Shown here: positions 43,355 to 55,149 of the stretch, one piece after another
How positions within the stretch are numbered: position 1 is the stretch's first letter
How the letters are laid out: the number at the start of each line of letters is the position of its first letter
Origin: Lepus europaeus
Lineage: Eukaryota > Chordata > Mammalia > Lagomorpha > Leporidae
Reading direction: 5' to 3'
Assembly (NCBI RefSeq): GCF_033115175.1
Contig: NC_084844.1
Location: forward strand, 76,884,531-76,948,530
Length of the DNA: 64,000 nucleotides
The notes under the pieces: model-generated
What the model was told of the DNA's origin: nothing
The model's database searches: none
What the model saw: only the letters and a program-made list of their open reading frames with translations
Made by a program: the position numbers and the translations under genes

Positions 43355-45895
43355 ACATATTCATTAAATCTACAGAAGAACTGTCTCCCAAAAGACAGCC
43401 ATGGATTCATAAACAGTGCAAAACTAAATATACACATTTTAAAAATTGCATTTCTTAGACTAGTTTAAAATTAATTTTCTGTAGAATTCCTCTTGAAGCA
43501 GAAGAATTCTAGCAAAGGGATTCCCATGCATTGGTTTCTTTTCTGTAGGAAATAATGGAGGAATAACTTGTAAACAACAGTTACTTGGCAACAAGGGCAG
43601 AAGGGGATTCATGGGCAGCTGAGAAGCAGCCGGTTCTGCAGCATTTGCTGGAAGATAAGAAGAAAATATTTATTTACAGTTTGTGATTGCACTAGATCAA
43701 CACATTACCTGATGCCCTGGAAGATTACCCATGAAGGGGATCACTGAATTTTCCAAGAGACTTCACTCCTAATCATTTGGCCTTTCATGTTTATCTTTCA
43801 CAGAACATTTACTAATGAGATTGAGCCACCTTTAGTCCTGAGTAACTGGTGATGATAGAGCAATCATTTGCAATAACCATCTTTTCTTCTTTGGATGGTG
43901 CAAAAATCAGAGCAACACTTTTATGTTCTCCAAAATATTTGCAGAAACTCTTGAGCTGGGCAGGAAAGGGAGGGGGCAATTAGCTTTCAGGTTCTTACTG
44001 TATCAAGTGCCTTAATTTCATCATCCTCTCTTTTCATAAATAGAGGATCAGAAGGATCTTTGTTTTGTTTAAAAGCACAAAAAAGTCAAGGCAACAACGA
44101 GAAATAGAAGGAGATTGGGTTAGTGTCTTTGGAAGGGAAGAACCTTTGGTTACCTAAACTGGTAATGATCAGCAGCTATTTTTTAATTGCTTTGAAATAG
44201 TACTCCCTTTTGTTCTCCAACAATGAATTAATTGGGATTTATACTGGTTTTTAGAACAACTTCTACTCAAAGATTTTAGGATTATCTGCATAAATTGAGC
44301 ATACTGTGTGCAGGTAAAAGTAAGAAATGCATGATATGTGAGACAGTTTTAGATTTAATAATCTAGATTGAATAACTAAAATACATTTTTCTTCTGTTAT
44401 ATGGAGGCAGTAAAGGCAGGAGACCTGTTGCTAGAATATTTGTATACAAAAATTTGTATACCACCCCCAATCCCTGTTGTTTAACTTTTAGTATTCTTCA
44501 TTAGCTAAAAATAAACACAAATCCAGATTTATTTTAATGTTTATTACTCTGAATTAAATAAGATTTGTCTTTTTAAGATTGCTTGTTTTCTAAGCTGATT
44601 GCCAGTTATAAATTACATTTTTGTTGTTGTAAGAGGAATCACATCACGTTGCAGACTGTTTTTCTCTACTCTTTACCTGTTTGTTTTAAAACAGAGCCTA
44701 CACATAGAGTTGTGCTTCTTAATAATCCCTGCCACTTCAACTAAGATTGGAATCATACTCAAGTATGATTCAAACCTTAATATTTTTTATTAATATAAAT
44801 GTGGAGAGGGTTTTGATTCCATTTAATAATGTAGTTTTTTACATCTTGCTTTTTAGCGTGATTGTTCATTTCTTGCATCTTGGAATAATGTATTTATAAA
44901 ATATCCCCAAATATAAATTATTGGGAATAATATTGATGATATGAATATGAGACATCATAAATATCATAGCTCTTTTCAACTTTTAGATGATTGAATTTGG
45001 CCTATTTTCACACTTTATTATGATTTTTATGAAGATTTTCTTTTTTGCTTGACAGTTATTTCTTTGCGTTCTTTCTCAAGATAAAAGTCAGTGGATAAGT
45101 AGAATTAAAGAATTAAGAGCATGGTATAGTAACATTAAAGAAATAGTAAGTAAATAGTAAATTTAATCGATGTAATTGTTTTCTTGTGTATACTCTATGG
45201 GTCAGAGTCTCTGTGTTTTTTTCTTTCCCAGCATATCACAAACCCAAGGAAGGTTGTTTGGCCAGCAAGATTGATGATGAATAATCCCCTTTCACAGGAT
45301 GAAGGGGTAAAGTTGGTCTATATTAATCTCAGCCTCTTTTAGCTGTAGGAAAAGGCCAATGTGACCAGTTATCAGTTGTTCAGTGTATTTCATGTCAGCT
45401 GTTTTCTTTACTGCACATACTGTAATGCTAAAACCTGATGGAAATTACCTGACAGTGTACTGTAGGAGGTGTAGAAGCTCTTTCTGTGGAAAGGCACCAA
45501 GAGATGTCCCTGGGGTTTATGGGAAGGAAGGGTAACAGGTGAGCATAAAGTTGATGCCAGAGCCAGGTTGCCAAGGCTCCAGGGGACAGGGCGGCTGAGG
45601 AAAGCCTTTCTTCCTCATGAGAACAGACAAGGGTTCATCTTGAAGGCCTAACTCCCAGGGAGAAAAAAGGAAATATGCAGGAAGAAAAAAATACAGGAAA
45701 AAGATCAGACCTACCTCTACTCATATTCCAGTGAAGACTGGAATCAACTTTCAAGATATTGTGTAACTTCTTCGATTGCTGCTGCTCTAATTTCTATTTA
45801 CTTGAAAAGGAAGGGGAGAGGTTGTCTTTAATTTATATTCTCTCCCAATTATGTATTTAATTAGTATAATACAGTCCTTGGTACAGCAGCATAAA
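43355..45895. other. unassigned AT-rich DNA
   Basis: This is 2.5 kb without SINEs, L1 or coding sequence that I recognise. It may be unique intergenic or intronic DNA. Confidence 0.4.
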
Positions 45896-45912
45896 GTGTC
45901 AAGTAACTTTTT

Positions 45913-45955
45913 AAAAATATTTATTTGTTTTTTGAAAGAGTTACACAGAGAAAGC

Positions 45956-46004
<49 letters not shown>

Positions 46005-46241
46005 CTTCTATATGCTGGTTCACTCCCCAATTGGCTGGAACGGCCAGAGCTGTGCTGATCTGAAGCCAGGAGCCAAGCGAAGGTACAGGGACCCAAAAAC
46101 TTTGGCCATCTTCTACTGCTTACATAAGCCATAGCAGAGAGCTGGATCAGAAGTGGAGCAGTCGGGACTCGAACCGGCATCTGTATGGGATGACAGCACT
46201 GCAGGCGGCAGCTTTACCCACTATACCACAGTGCTAGCCCC
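45913..46241 (-). mobile_element. old lagomorph SINE, antisense, with (AG)n and target-site duplication
   Basis: The tail with a 23-unit (AG)n (45957-46002) lies at the left and the head (CACAGTGCTAGCCCC) at the right. TCAAGTAACTTTT occurs on both sides, at 45899 and 46242. Confidence 0.92.
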
Positions 46242-46651
46242 TCAAGTAACTTTTAAAACTTTCCTTGAATTCACATTATAAAATGTACATAAAACCTATC
46301 AGGTTATAAAACAACCTTTATAGAGCACAGTACATGCCTTTCATAATGCACTGGTTATTCAGGTCAGATTCAAGCTGGGGCCACTTGGCCAATTGGTCCT
46401 ACTGTAATCCTTTTTGTTGTTTAGTGGCAGTAGCAAGTAAAGACCAGTGAAAAATACTGTTCCCTTAATATAGGTAATAGAAATTTTTAAAAATATAAGC
46501 AGTAATAAAAAAATCAAAAATTGATGTTAAAGATGTGTTTTTGAGATTAAACTGTGTTTTAATAAAAATTATTATAAGCTGAGTTTTCTTATCTGAAATA
46601 CAAACAACTCAGGGAAGGGTAAATCTACTCATTTAAATTAGTAAATTGGAT

Positions 46652-46930
46652 CAGGGCAGGTGTTTTAGCCTAGTGGTATAAGATGCCATTTAAAAAAACT
46701 AGGACCCATAGTGGAGTACTTGAGTTTGTATTCCTGGATCTGGCTTCTGACTCCAACTTCTTGCTAGGAGGTAGAAGTGATGGTCCAAGTAATTGAGTTC
46801 CTGCTGCCCAGGATAGACCTGGATTGAGCTCATGACTCCTGGCTTCAGCCATGGCCCAGCCCTGGCCATTGCAGGCATTTGCAGAGTCAACTACCTGCCT
46901 CTTTCTCTCTCTCCTTCTCTAATTTTTAAA
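46652..46930 (+). mobile_element. old lagomorph SINE subtype
   Basis: CAGGTGTTTTAGCCTAGTGG, GAGTACTTGAGTTTG and CCTGGATTGAGCTCATG belong to the older subtype. The copy is diverged. Confidence 0.75.
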
Positions 46931-47512
46931 AGTTATTAAATTGAAATCATAAAAGCCAACAAAGGTGTGAGTTTATTTCAGAGGAATTGTTCTTATTTCA
47001 GTGTTTCCTTTCCCAAGTGTATAGTTTCAGAAAGTATATCATCATTGCATTGTCACCCAAGAGACACACAAAAAATATTTGAATAAAATGGAAGGAGACA
47101 TTTCCTCATTAACCATTGAATATTTGGGTAATCAGGCTGTAATGCAGACCTCATAAAATCATAATGTGCAACACTGATTGTTAACCAAGCAGTAAAGGTA
47201 TCTCTTTTAAAAAGTACTAGGCAGTTATCTTTACAAATTTGACAACTTCAGATTGGTCTGTCTACTAAGATTACAATTAATCTCTCTACACATGGATAAT
47301 GAAAATGGAGGGACTATGGCAACTATGCAGAGTCACACACTCAGGTGCCATGGGAGCCAGGTTAGTTAAAAGAAATAGCAACCAAGGTGGAAGGGGGGAG
47401 GTGGGTAAATCTCTGATAGCCACACCAAACAGGAAGTGGGGTTGGGAGCTGGCTCAGCATTTTTACTACTTGGCTCAAACATTTCTGTTGCACAGTGTAA
47501 TAAGAAAATTTT

Positions 47513-47866
47513 TTTAATAAAATTTTTATTTGTTGAAAGGTAGAGTGAACAGAGAAGGAAAGTGAGAGAGAGAGGGAGAGGGAGAGGGAGAGGGAGAGGG
47601 AGAGATTTATCTACTGGCTCACTCCCCAAGTGGCTGCAATGCCCAGGGTTGGGGAAGACCACAGCAAGGAATCAGGAGCCCCATCCAGGTGTCCCACATG
47701 GGTGGCAGAGGCCCAAGGACTTGAGCCATCTTTGGCTGCTTTCCTAGGCATGTTAGCAGGAAGCTGGTTAGGAAAGGGAACAGCTGGGACTCAGACCAGC
47801 ACTCTGATATGGGATGCCAATGTTGCAAACAACCACTTAACCTACTGTTTACCAACACCAGCCTCA
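47513..47866 (-). mobile_element. old lagomorph SINE, antisense, with (GGGAGA)n
   Basis: The tail (AATTTTTATTTGTTGAAAGG) is at the left, with about six GGGAGA hexamers at 47571-47605. The head is near 47860. Confidence 0.85.
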
Positions 47867-47869
47867 AGT

Positions 47870-48265
47870 GTCAGTTCTTGAAAACTATCCTTTCAACTGT
47901 TTGGTTGTGTTTTTTTTTTTTTTCAATAAAACTATAAAATACAAAAATAAATGATACAAATACAGATTATGATGAATCATTTTTTATTCAAATTTGTCTC
48001 CACTAGTGTATTTTAATTAAAATTATAAAGCCAAGATTCAGAGAAAGCACTTAGTAAATGCTATAGGTTCATGTGTTGCTAGGGACTTCCCTCTCTTTTC
48101 ATCATTGAAGGCTGTCCATGGCCTCATCCATGTTTAGATTTAGTTTCCAAGGCTCCTCTCCATATGTGTTCTGGCAAAGAACTTAGCATCTCAAGTAAAG
48201 CAGTCTGTCTTATTTTTAAAGCCACTAAACTGCTTAATTACAAAACCTGAATGGCTTGAATAATT
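47870..48265. other. AT-rich DNA preceding the tandem array
   Basis: No gene. The last 30 bases (TTCTACTGTGTTCTTCACAA) resemble the end of an array monomer, so the array edge is slightly blurred. Confidence 0.4.
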
Positions 48266-48293
48266 TTCTACTGTGTTCTTCACAAACAGAATC

Positions 48294-48869
48294 ATCATCT
48301 TGGTCAGTGTGGCCTGTAGATTTTGATCCACAAAACTCCAGTTTGTTGTATGCTCAAAAATCAAAATTTGTACGATGTCAAAATTGTAGGATTTTTTTAT
48401 TCAGAATAAACAAATGAAAGTGAAATGGCAACAAACACATCCAAAATGAGAAAAAAATGAGGGAATTGAGATGGACAATGATATTATTGGCTGATTCTCC
48501 CAAAGCTATGAAACCCACCTGGAATTCCAGAAAACCAAATCCTGTACCCTGATTTAAAAAGATCATTCACCCAGTTACCTGAATTCCGTTACCCAGCACG
48601 AAACACAATGTAGCATCTGAATTTTATTAAAAATAGTGAAATTCACAAAATATATGCTAGAAAGCCCAAAGCAAGAGGCTGCTGCAAGATCTGATATTGA
48701 ATAAGCCACATGAGAACAAGATTGTTCTCATTTGAGCCATGATAAATGGTGAAATTCCTGAGGAATTCTGAATCTTTATAACCAGAAAATCGCAAGCAAA
48801 CTCATTTTGCAGAAAAGTAAAATTCTTCTGTCCTATCAAAGGCTTAACTTTCCTCTTCTAAACACAAAC
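48294..48869. repeat. array monomer 1 (type A)
   Basis: Type A is marked by GTGGCCTGTAGATTTTGATC, the word TTTGTACGATGTCAAAATTG, and GATTGTTCTCATTTGAGCC. It is closest to monomer 4. Confidence 0.9.
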
Positions 48870-49469
48870 ATCATCTTGGTCAATGTTGCCTGTAAATTTT
48901 GAACCATTATACCCCAGTTTGCAGAGTGCTTGCATACCATAACTGATACTACGTCAAAACTGTTGTTTTTTGTTGTTGTGCTTGTTCAGAATAAAAACCG
49001 ATCCTAAGAGATATAGCAAAAAAAAAAAAAAAAAAATTCAAAATCAGAAAAAAGGAGGAAATTGCAAATTGGCAATGGAATTATCAGCTGATGCACCCCA
49101 AACTATAAAACCAACATTGAATTCCAGAAAGCCCAATCCTGTGCCCTGATTAAAAAAATCATTTACTCAGTCACGTGAATTCCATTTTCCAGCATGAAAC
49201 ACAATGTTACATCATGAAATTCATTAATAATAGTGAAATACATGAAGTATACACCAGGAAGCCCAAAGCAAATAGGCTGTTGCAAGATCTGATATTTAAT
49301 TAGCCACAGGGGAACTGGATTTTTCTCATTTCATCCACCCATAACTGGCCAAATTGCTGAGGAATTCCAATTGAGTGTAACGAGAAAATTGCAGGCAAAC
49401 TCATTTTGCTGAAAACTAAAATGCTTCTGTTCTATGAAAGGCTTAAATTTCATCTTCACAATCACAAAC
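48870..49469. repeat. array monomer 2 (type B)
   Basis: Type B is marked by TCAATGTTGCCTGTAAATTT and CCAACATTGAATTCCAGAAA. An 18-base A-run lengthens this copy. It is closest to monomer 5. Confidence 0.9.
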
Positions 49470-50051
49470 ATCATCTCAGTCAGTGTTACCAGTAGATTTT
49501 GAACCATAATACTCCAGTTTCTAGAGTGCTTGTATATAAAAATGGATACTACATCAAAACTGTTAGTTTTTTTGGTCAGAATAAAAAACGAATGAAAGAG
49601 ATACGGCAACAAACAAATTTAACACCAGAAGAAATAGAGGGAATTTCAGATGAACAATGAAATTATTGGCTAATGTGCCCAAAACAATTAAACCAACCTT
49701 GAATCCCAGAAAGCCCACTGCCGTGCCCTGATTTAAAAAGACCATTCATCTAGTTACCTGAATTTCATTATCCAGCATGAGACAAAATGTTACATCACAA
49801 AATTCATTAAAAATAATGAAATACACGAAATATATGCAAGAAAGCCCAAAGCGAAGAGGCTGTTGCAAGAGCTGAAATTGAATTATCCACAGGAGAACCA
49901 GATTTTTCTCATTTCATCCACTCATAACTGGCCAAATTGCCCAGGAATTCTGATTGATTGTAAGCAGAAAAATGCAGGAAACTCGTTTTGCAGAAAACTA
50001 AAATGCTTCTGTTCTACGAAAGGCTTAACTTTCATCTTCGCAAACACAATC
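49470..50051. repeat. array monomer 3 (type C)
   Basis: Type C is marked by GGTCAGAATAAA, AGAAGAAATAGAGGGAAT and CCAGATTTTTCTCATTTC. It is closest to monomer 6. Confidence 0.88.
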
Positions 50052-50578
50052 ATCATCTTGGTCACTGTGGCCTGTAGATTTTTATCCATAAAACTCATTT
50101 GTTGTATGCTTAAATATCAAAATTTGTACGATGTCAAAATTGTAGGTTTTTTTTGTTTTGTTTTTAATAAAAAACGAATGAAAGAGAAATGGCAACAAAC
50201 ACATTCAAAATGAGAAAAAAATGAGAAAATTGCAGATGGACAATGGAATTATTGGCTGATGTACCCAAAGCTATGAAACCCACCTGCAATTCCAGAAAAT
50301 CAAAACCTGTGCCCTGATTTAAAACGATCATTCACCCAGTTACCTGAATTCCGTTACCCAGCATGAAACACAATGTAACATCTTAATTTTATTAAAAATA
50401 GTGAAATTCATGAAATACATGGGAACAAAATTGTTCTCATTTGAGCCATGATAAATGGTAAAATTCCTGAGGAATTCTGATTCTTTGTAACCAGAAAATC
50501 GCAGGTAAACTCGTTTTGCAGAAAAGTAAAATTCTTCTGTCCTATCAAAGGCTTAACTTTCCTCTTCTAAACACAAAC
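50052..50578. repeat. array monomer 4 (type A', 58-bp deletion)
   Basis: It has the type A words. A block corresponding to GCCCAAAGC to GCCACATGA of monomer 1 is missing after GAAATACAT near 50420. Confidence 0.9.
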
Positions 50579-51126
50579 ATCATCTTGGTCAATGTTGCCT
50601 GTAAATTTTGATCCATAATACCCCAGTTTGCAGTGTGCTTGTATATCATAATGGATACTGCGTCAAAACTGTTTTTTTTTTTTTATTTTTTGTTCGAGTA
50701 AAAACCAAAAGAAAGATACGACAACAAATTCAAAAAAAGAAAAAAAAAAAAAACAAGAAAATTGCATATTAACAAAAGAATTATCCACTGATGCTCCCAA
50801 ACCTATAAAACCAACATTGAATTCCAGAAAGCCCAATTCCATTTTCCAGCTTGAAACACAATATAACATCATAAAATTCATTAAATATAGTGAATTGCAT
50901 GAAATGTACACAAGAAAACCCAAATCAAAGAGGCTGTTGCAAGTTCTGATACTGAGTTAGCCACAGGAGAACCAGATTTTTCTCATTTCATCCACACATA
51001 ACTGGCCAAATTGTGGAGGAATTCCATTTGAGTGTAACCAGAGCATTGCAGGCAAACTCGTTTTGCAGAAAACTAAAGTCCTTCTGTTCTATGAAAGGCT
51101 TAACTTTCATCTTCACAAACACAAAC
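50579..51126. repeat. array monomer 5 (type B', about 40-bp deletion)
   Basis: It has the type B words and a shorter A-run. The CTGTGCCCTGATT to CACGTGAATT block of monomer 2 is missing. Confidence 0.9.
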
Positions 51127-51702
51127 ATCATCTTGGTCAGTGTTGCCTGTAGATTTTGACCCATAAAACTCCATTTTATAGTGTGCCTGTATATGAAAAT
51201 ATAAGACGTCAAATATGTTAATTCTTTAGTCAGAATAAATAATGAATGAAAGAGAAGTGGCAACAAGCAAATTAAAAACCAGAAGACATGGAGGGAATTG
51301 CAGATGAATAATGGACTTATTGGTTGATGCGCCCAAAAGTATTAAAACCTGGAATTCCAGAAAGCACAATCCTGTGCCCTGATTTAGAAAGACCATTCAT
51401 CCAGTTACCTGAATTCCGTTACCCAGCATGAAACACAATGTAACATCACAAAATTCATTAAAAATAGTGGAATACACAAAATATACGCAAGAAAGCCCAA
51501 TGCAAAGAGGCTGTTGCGAGATCTGATATTGTGTTAGCCACAAAAGAATGGATTTGTTTTGCTTCATCCTCCCAAAACTGGCCAAATTTCGGAGGAGTTC
51601 TGAATGACTCTAACCAGAAAATCGCAGGGAATCTCATTTTGCAGAAAACTAAAATCCCTCTCTTCTATGAATAGCTTAAATTTCATTTTCAGAAACACAT
51701 AC
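51127..51702. repeat. array monomer 6 (type C')
   Basis: It has the type C words (AGTCAGAATAAATAATGAATG, AGAAGACATGGAGGGAATTG). Confidence 0.88.
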
Positions 51703-52217
51703 ATCATCTTGGTCAGTGTTGCCTGTAGATTTTGAACCATAATACTGCAGTTTGTAGAGTGTTTGTGTATCAGAATGGATAGTATGTCAAAACTGTTGTT
51801 TTTTTGTTCAGAATAAATAATGAATGAAAGAGATACAGCAAGAAATCAATTAAAAACCAAAAAAAAAAAAATGGATGAATTGCAGATGAACAATGGACTT
51901 ATCAGATAATGTGCTCCAAACTATAAAAACAACCTTGAATTCCAGAAAGCGCAACCCTGTGCCCTGATTTAAAAAGACCATTCTTCTAGTTACCTGAATT
52001 CCATTTTCCAGCATGAAACAAAATGTAACATCATTAAATTCATTAAAAATAGTGAAATACACAAAAAATAGGTAAGGAATCCAAAGCAAAGAGGCTGTTG
52101 CAAGATATGGTATTGAGTTATCCACAGCAGAACTGGATATTCTTGTTCTTCCACCCATTACTGGCCAAATTGCTGAGGAATTCCCATTAATTTTTACCAG
52201 AAAATCACAGGCAAACT
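51703..52217. repeat. array monomer 7 (type D, truncated)
   Basis: It mixes type B and C words and stops after GGCAAACTGATTTTT, where L1-like sequence begins. About 60 bp of the unit end is missing. Confidence 0.85.
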
Positions 52218-52990
52218 GATTTTTTTTTGTGTGTGTGTGTTTTTCTTTTCTGTACTTACAAGTTGTTACTGCTTGAATTCTTTAATTAGTGGAGGGTTAT
52301 CCCTGTTTGTATATTAAATTAAATTTAAAGCATGTCATTGTAATAATAAGAGGAAATAAGAAAGGAAAAAGGAGGGAGGTAGACACTAACAGAGAGAGGG
52401 TATAGTGGAAAATATCATTATTCTCTTAAAGCCATGTATGTAAAATACATGAAAATTGTTACTTTCATTTACAGTTTTTATTTTTTTTACATTTTTTTTT
52501 GTATGAAAGACAGAGTTACATAGAGCAGAGGCAGAGATGGAGAGTGAGAGAAAGAGAGAAGTCTTCCACCTGCTGGTTCTCTCCAAAATGGGTCACAACA
52601 GCAGGAGCTGGGTTTATCTGAAACCAGGATCCAGGAGCTTCTTCCAGGTCTCCCATAGGGGTGCAGGAGCCCAAGGACTTGGATCATCTTCTAATGCTTT
52701 ACCAGACCACAGCAGGGAGCTGGATCAGAAGTTGAGCAGCCAGTTCTTGAACTGGCAGCCATATGGAATGCCGGCACTGCAGGTGACACCCTTACCTGCT
52801 ATGTCACATTGCTGGCCCCTCCGTTTATTTAAATAAAAATTATTTATAATTGGTAAATCCAGTATAGAAATGAAGATATATAATTGAACAATGAACTTAG
52901 GAAATACAATTCAAACACACCAATAATAAAAAAAAATGCAAAACAACAGTAGATGACATTTTAATGACTCAATTGATGATTCTATTTTAA
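52218..52990 (+). repeat. duplicated segment, copy 1 (L1 3' UTR plus antisense SINE plus flank)
   Basis: It starts with a T/TG run and TACTTACAAGTTGTTACTGC and includes TATCATTATTCTCTTAAA. An antisense SINE (52482-52819) follows, then flank with TAGAAATGAAGATATATAA and CATTTTAATGACTCAATTGA. The same order occurs at 57125-58205. At AGCATGTCATTGTAATAAT (about 52331) the extra SINE of copy 2 is absent. Confidence 0.85.
52482..52819 (-). mobile_element. old lagomorph SINE, antisense, shared by both duplicate copies
   Basis: The tail (CATTTTTTTTTGTATGAAAG) lies at the left and the head (ATGTCACATTGCTGGCCCC) at the right. The same element sits at the same site in copy 2 (57660-58031). The flanks CATTTACAG and TTATTTAAATA look like a decayed target duplication. 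Confidence 0.85.
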
Positions 52991-52992
52991 AC

Positions 52993-53945
52993 TTTTTTAA
53001 TAAATATAAGTTTTTCAAGTACAGCTTTTGGATTATAGCAGATTTTCCATCCCATAACCTCCCTCCCACTTGCAACCATTCCATCTCCCACTCCCTCTCC
53101 CAACCCATTCTTCATCAAGTCATTTTCAATTATGTTTATATACAGAAGATCTACTTAGTATTTACTAAGTAAAGATTTCAACAGTTTCCACCCACACAGA
53201 CATACAAAGTATAGAGTACTGTTTGAGTATTAGTTATGCACTTAATTCACATAGTACAACACATTAAGGACAGAGATCCTACATGGGGAATAAGTGCACA
53301 GTGACTCCTGTTGTTGATTTAATGATTGACACTCTTATTTATGATGTCAGTAATCACCCAAGGCCCTTGTCATGAGCTGCCAATGCTATGGAAGCCTCTT
53401 GAGTTCACCAACTCCAATCTTATTTAGACAAGGCTACAGTCAAAAGGGAAATTCTCTCCTCCCTTCCGTTCTTCCCACTGGGATCTCACTCACAGAGATC
53501 TTTTGCTTAGGCCATTTTTTTTTTGCCACAGTTTCTTGGCTTTCCATGCCTGAAATACTCTCTTGGGCTTTTTAGCCAGATCCGAATACCTTAAGGGCTG
53601 ATTTTGTGGCCAGAGTGCTGTTTAGGACATCTGCCATTCTATGAGTCTGCTGTGTATCCTGCTTCCCATGTTGGGTCATTTTCTCCTTTTTAATTCTATC
53701 AGTTAGTATATGCAGACACTAGTCTTATTTATCTGATCCCTTTGACACTTAATCCTATCATTATGATCAATTATGAACTGAAACTGATCACTTTGACTAG
53801 TGAGATTGCACTGGTAAACATACAACCTTGATGGGACTGAACTGGAATCCCCTGGCACATTTCTAACAATACCATTGGGGTAAGTCTGATTGAGCATGTG
53901 CCGAACTGTACATCTCCTCCCTCTCTTATTCCCACTCTTATATAT
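52993..53945 (-). mobile_element. LINE-1 3' UTR, antisense, 5' truncated
   Basis: The plus strand is the reverse complement of the L1 3' UTR at 6.1-7.1 kb. Examples are TACTAAGTAAAGATTTCAAC, AGACAAGGCTACAGTC and TGCCACAGTTTCTTGGCTTT. The copy ends near 53945 (CTTATTCCCACTCTTATAT), so only UTR is left. Its 3' end is at 52993 with AATAAATATAAG nearby. Confidence 0.85.
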
Positions 53946-53949
53946 AAAC

Positions 53950-54235
53950 TACTTTCAATTTAAAAGATCATTATTCCTGAAGAAAGGACCTAGGTTAAAT
54001 AACTTTAATTCTTCTGGAAAAATCTTTTTTTTAAATTGTATTTAAGGTCTGCAAGTTTTGTGTATTTCATATATACAGATTTTGGAACATATTTTAACAT
54101 GATTAATACAGTAAGGTTGTCAGTTGTTCATGAGGCTATTTCCATGGCTTAAATCCCCAAACACAAGTCCCCTCTCTCCCATTCACAATCTTTTCAGCTT
54201 TCAATAATAACCGTCATACACAGTTTTCATTTAAA
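53950..54235. other. unassigned DNA
   Basis: No gene or named repeat is visible. Confidence 0.35.
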
Positions 54236-54250
54236 AATAAACGAGAGCTC

Positions 54251-54482
54251 ATTTGGGTGCCTAATGCCTCACTTCAAATCCAGCTTCCTGCTAATGTTAA
54301 TTCTAATGCTTCCATCAGTAGAGGATGGCCCAAGTAGGTGGGCCATGCCACCCCAATAGGAGACTCAGATGGGGTTCCAGGCTGCTGGTTTCAGGGTCAG
54401 ACCCAGCCTTTGTGGTCATTTGAGGCAATAAACCAGAAATTGGAAGATTTCTCAATATCTCTATTCTCTCTCTCTCTCTCAT
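54251..54482 (+). mobile_element. old SINE subtype, degraded
   Basis: CATTTGGGTGCCTAATGCC, GGATGGCCCAAGTAGGTGGG and a CTCTCTCTCTC tail are visible. The copy is incomplete. Confidence 0.6.
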
Positions 54483-54488
54483 TCATGG

Positions 54489-54520
54489 CCTTTTAAAAAT
54501 ATTTTACTCTTTTGAAAGAG

Positions 54521-54572
<52 letters not shown>

Positions 54573-54800
54573 CTTCTTTGCTTGGTTCATTCCCCAAATG
54601 ACTGCAACAGCTAAGGCTGGGCCAGGCTGAGCCAGGAGCCAGGAGTTTCTTTCAGGTACCCAACATGGAGGCAGGCACCCAAAGACCCAGACCATTCTCC
54701 CCCACTTTCCCAGGTGCATCATCAGGGAGGTAGATGGGACAAAAACTGGCACCCATGTGGGATGCTGGCACTTCAGATGGTGCCTTAATCTTGCTGCATC
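54489..54800 (-). mobile_element. old lagomorph SINE, antisense, with (AG)n
   Basis: The tail with about 22 AG units (54527-54570) lies at the left. The body and head follow, ending near CTTGCTGCATCAAGG. Confidence 0.8.
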
Positions 54801-54812
54801 AAGGATTTCCCT

Positions 54813-55055
54813 CTATTTATTTTAGAGGCAGAGTTGGAGAAAGAGACGGGAAGGGAGAGAGAGAAAGAGAGAGAATCTTGCATTCTCTGGTTCACACCCA
54901 AATGGCTGCAGTATCTGAGGCTGGACCAGCCAGAAGCCAGGAGCCAAGGGTTTTATCCTGGTCTCCCACATAGGTCGAAGGTTTCAAACACTTATGTCAC
55001 CCTGCGATGCTTTCCTGGGCACATTAGCATCAGCTGGAATGGATTTGGGGCATGA
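54813..55055 (-). mobile_element. old SINE, antisense, truncated at the head side
   Basis: It has the tail at the left (TTTATTTTAGAGGCAGAG) and then GGTTCACACCCAAATGG and CTGGTCTCCCACATAGG. It is joined at its right to the tail of a plus-strand SINE. Confidence 0.7.
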
Positions 55056-55128
55056 ACCAGTGGATGGAAGACTTTTCTCTCTGTTTTTCCCTCTCTGTCT
55101 GTAACTTGGCCTCTCAAATAAATAGACT
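55056..55128 (+). mobile_element. SINE tail, sense, joined head-to-head to an antisense SINE
   Basis: ACCAGTGGATGGAAGACTTT to CTCTCAAATAAATAG is the 3' end of a SINE in the plus orientation. Its 5' part is missing. Confidence 0.7.
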
Positions 55129-55149
55129 AATCCCAATTAATGTTAACTG

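Larger units (their letters stand above)
48270..52217. repeat. tandem array of seven ~576-bp monomers with higher-order organisation
   Basis: The anchor word ATCATCTTGG (or a one- or two-base variant) recurs at 48294, 48870, 49470, 50052, 50579, 51127 and 51703. The intervals are 576, 600, 582, 527, 548 and 576 bp. Other shared words per unit include GGCTTAACTTTC, CAGCATGAAACACAATGT and GAGGCTGTTGCAAGATCTG. Monomers 1 and 4, 2 and 5, and 3 and 6 are each most alike, giving an A-B-C-A'-B'-C'-D order with a 1.66-1.76 kb super-period. The last unit is cut at 52217 by L1-derived sequence. Short frames on the minus strand are an effect of T-richness. Confidence 0.93.

Noticed and set aside
48270-52217. 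CRISPR-like array or repeat-protein gene
   Set aside because: The units are 576 bp, diverged and AT-rich, with no short identical repeats and unique spacers. Frames are short and broken.
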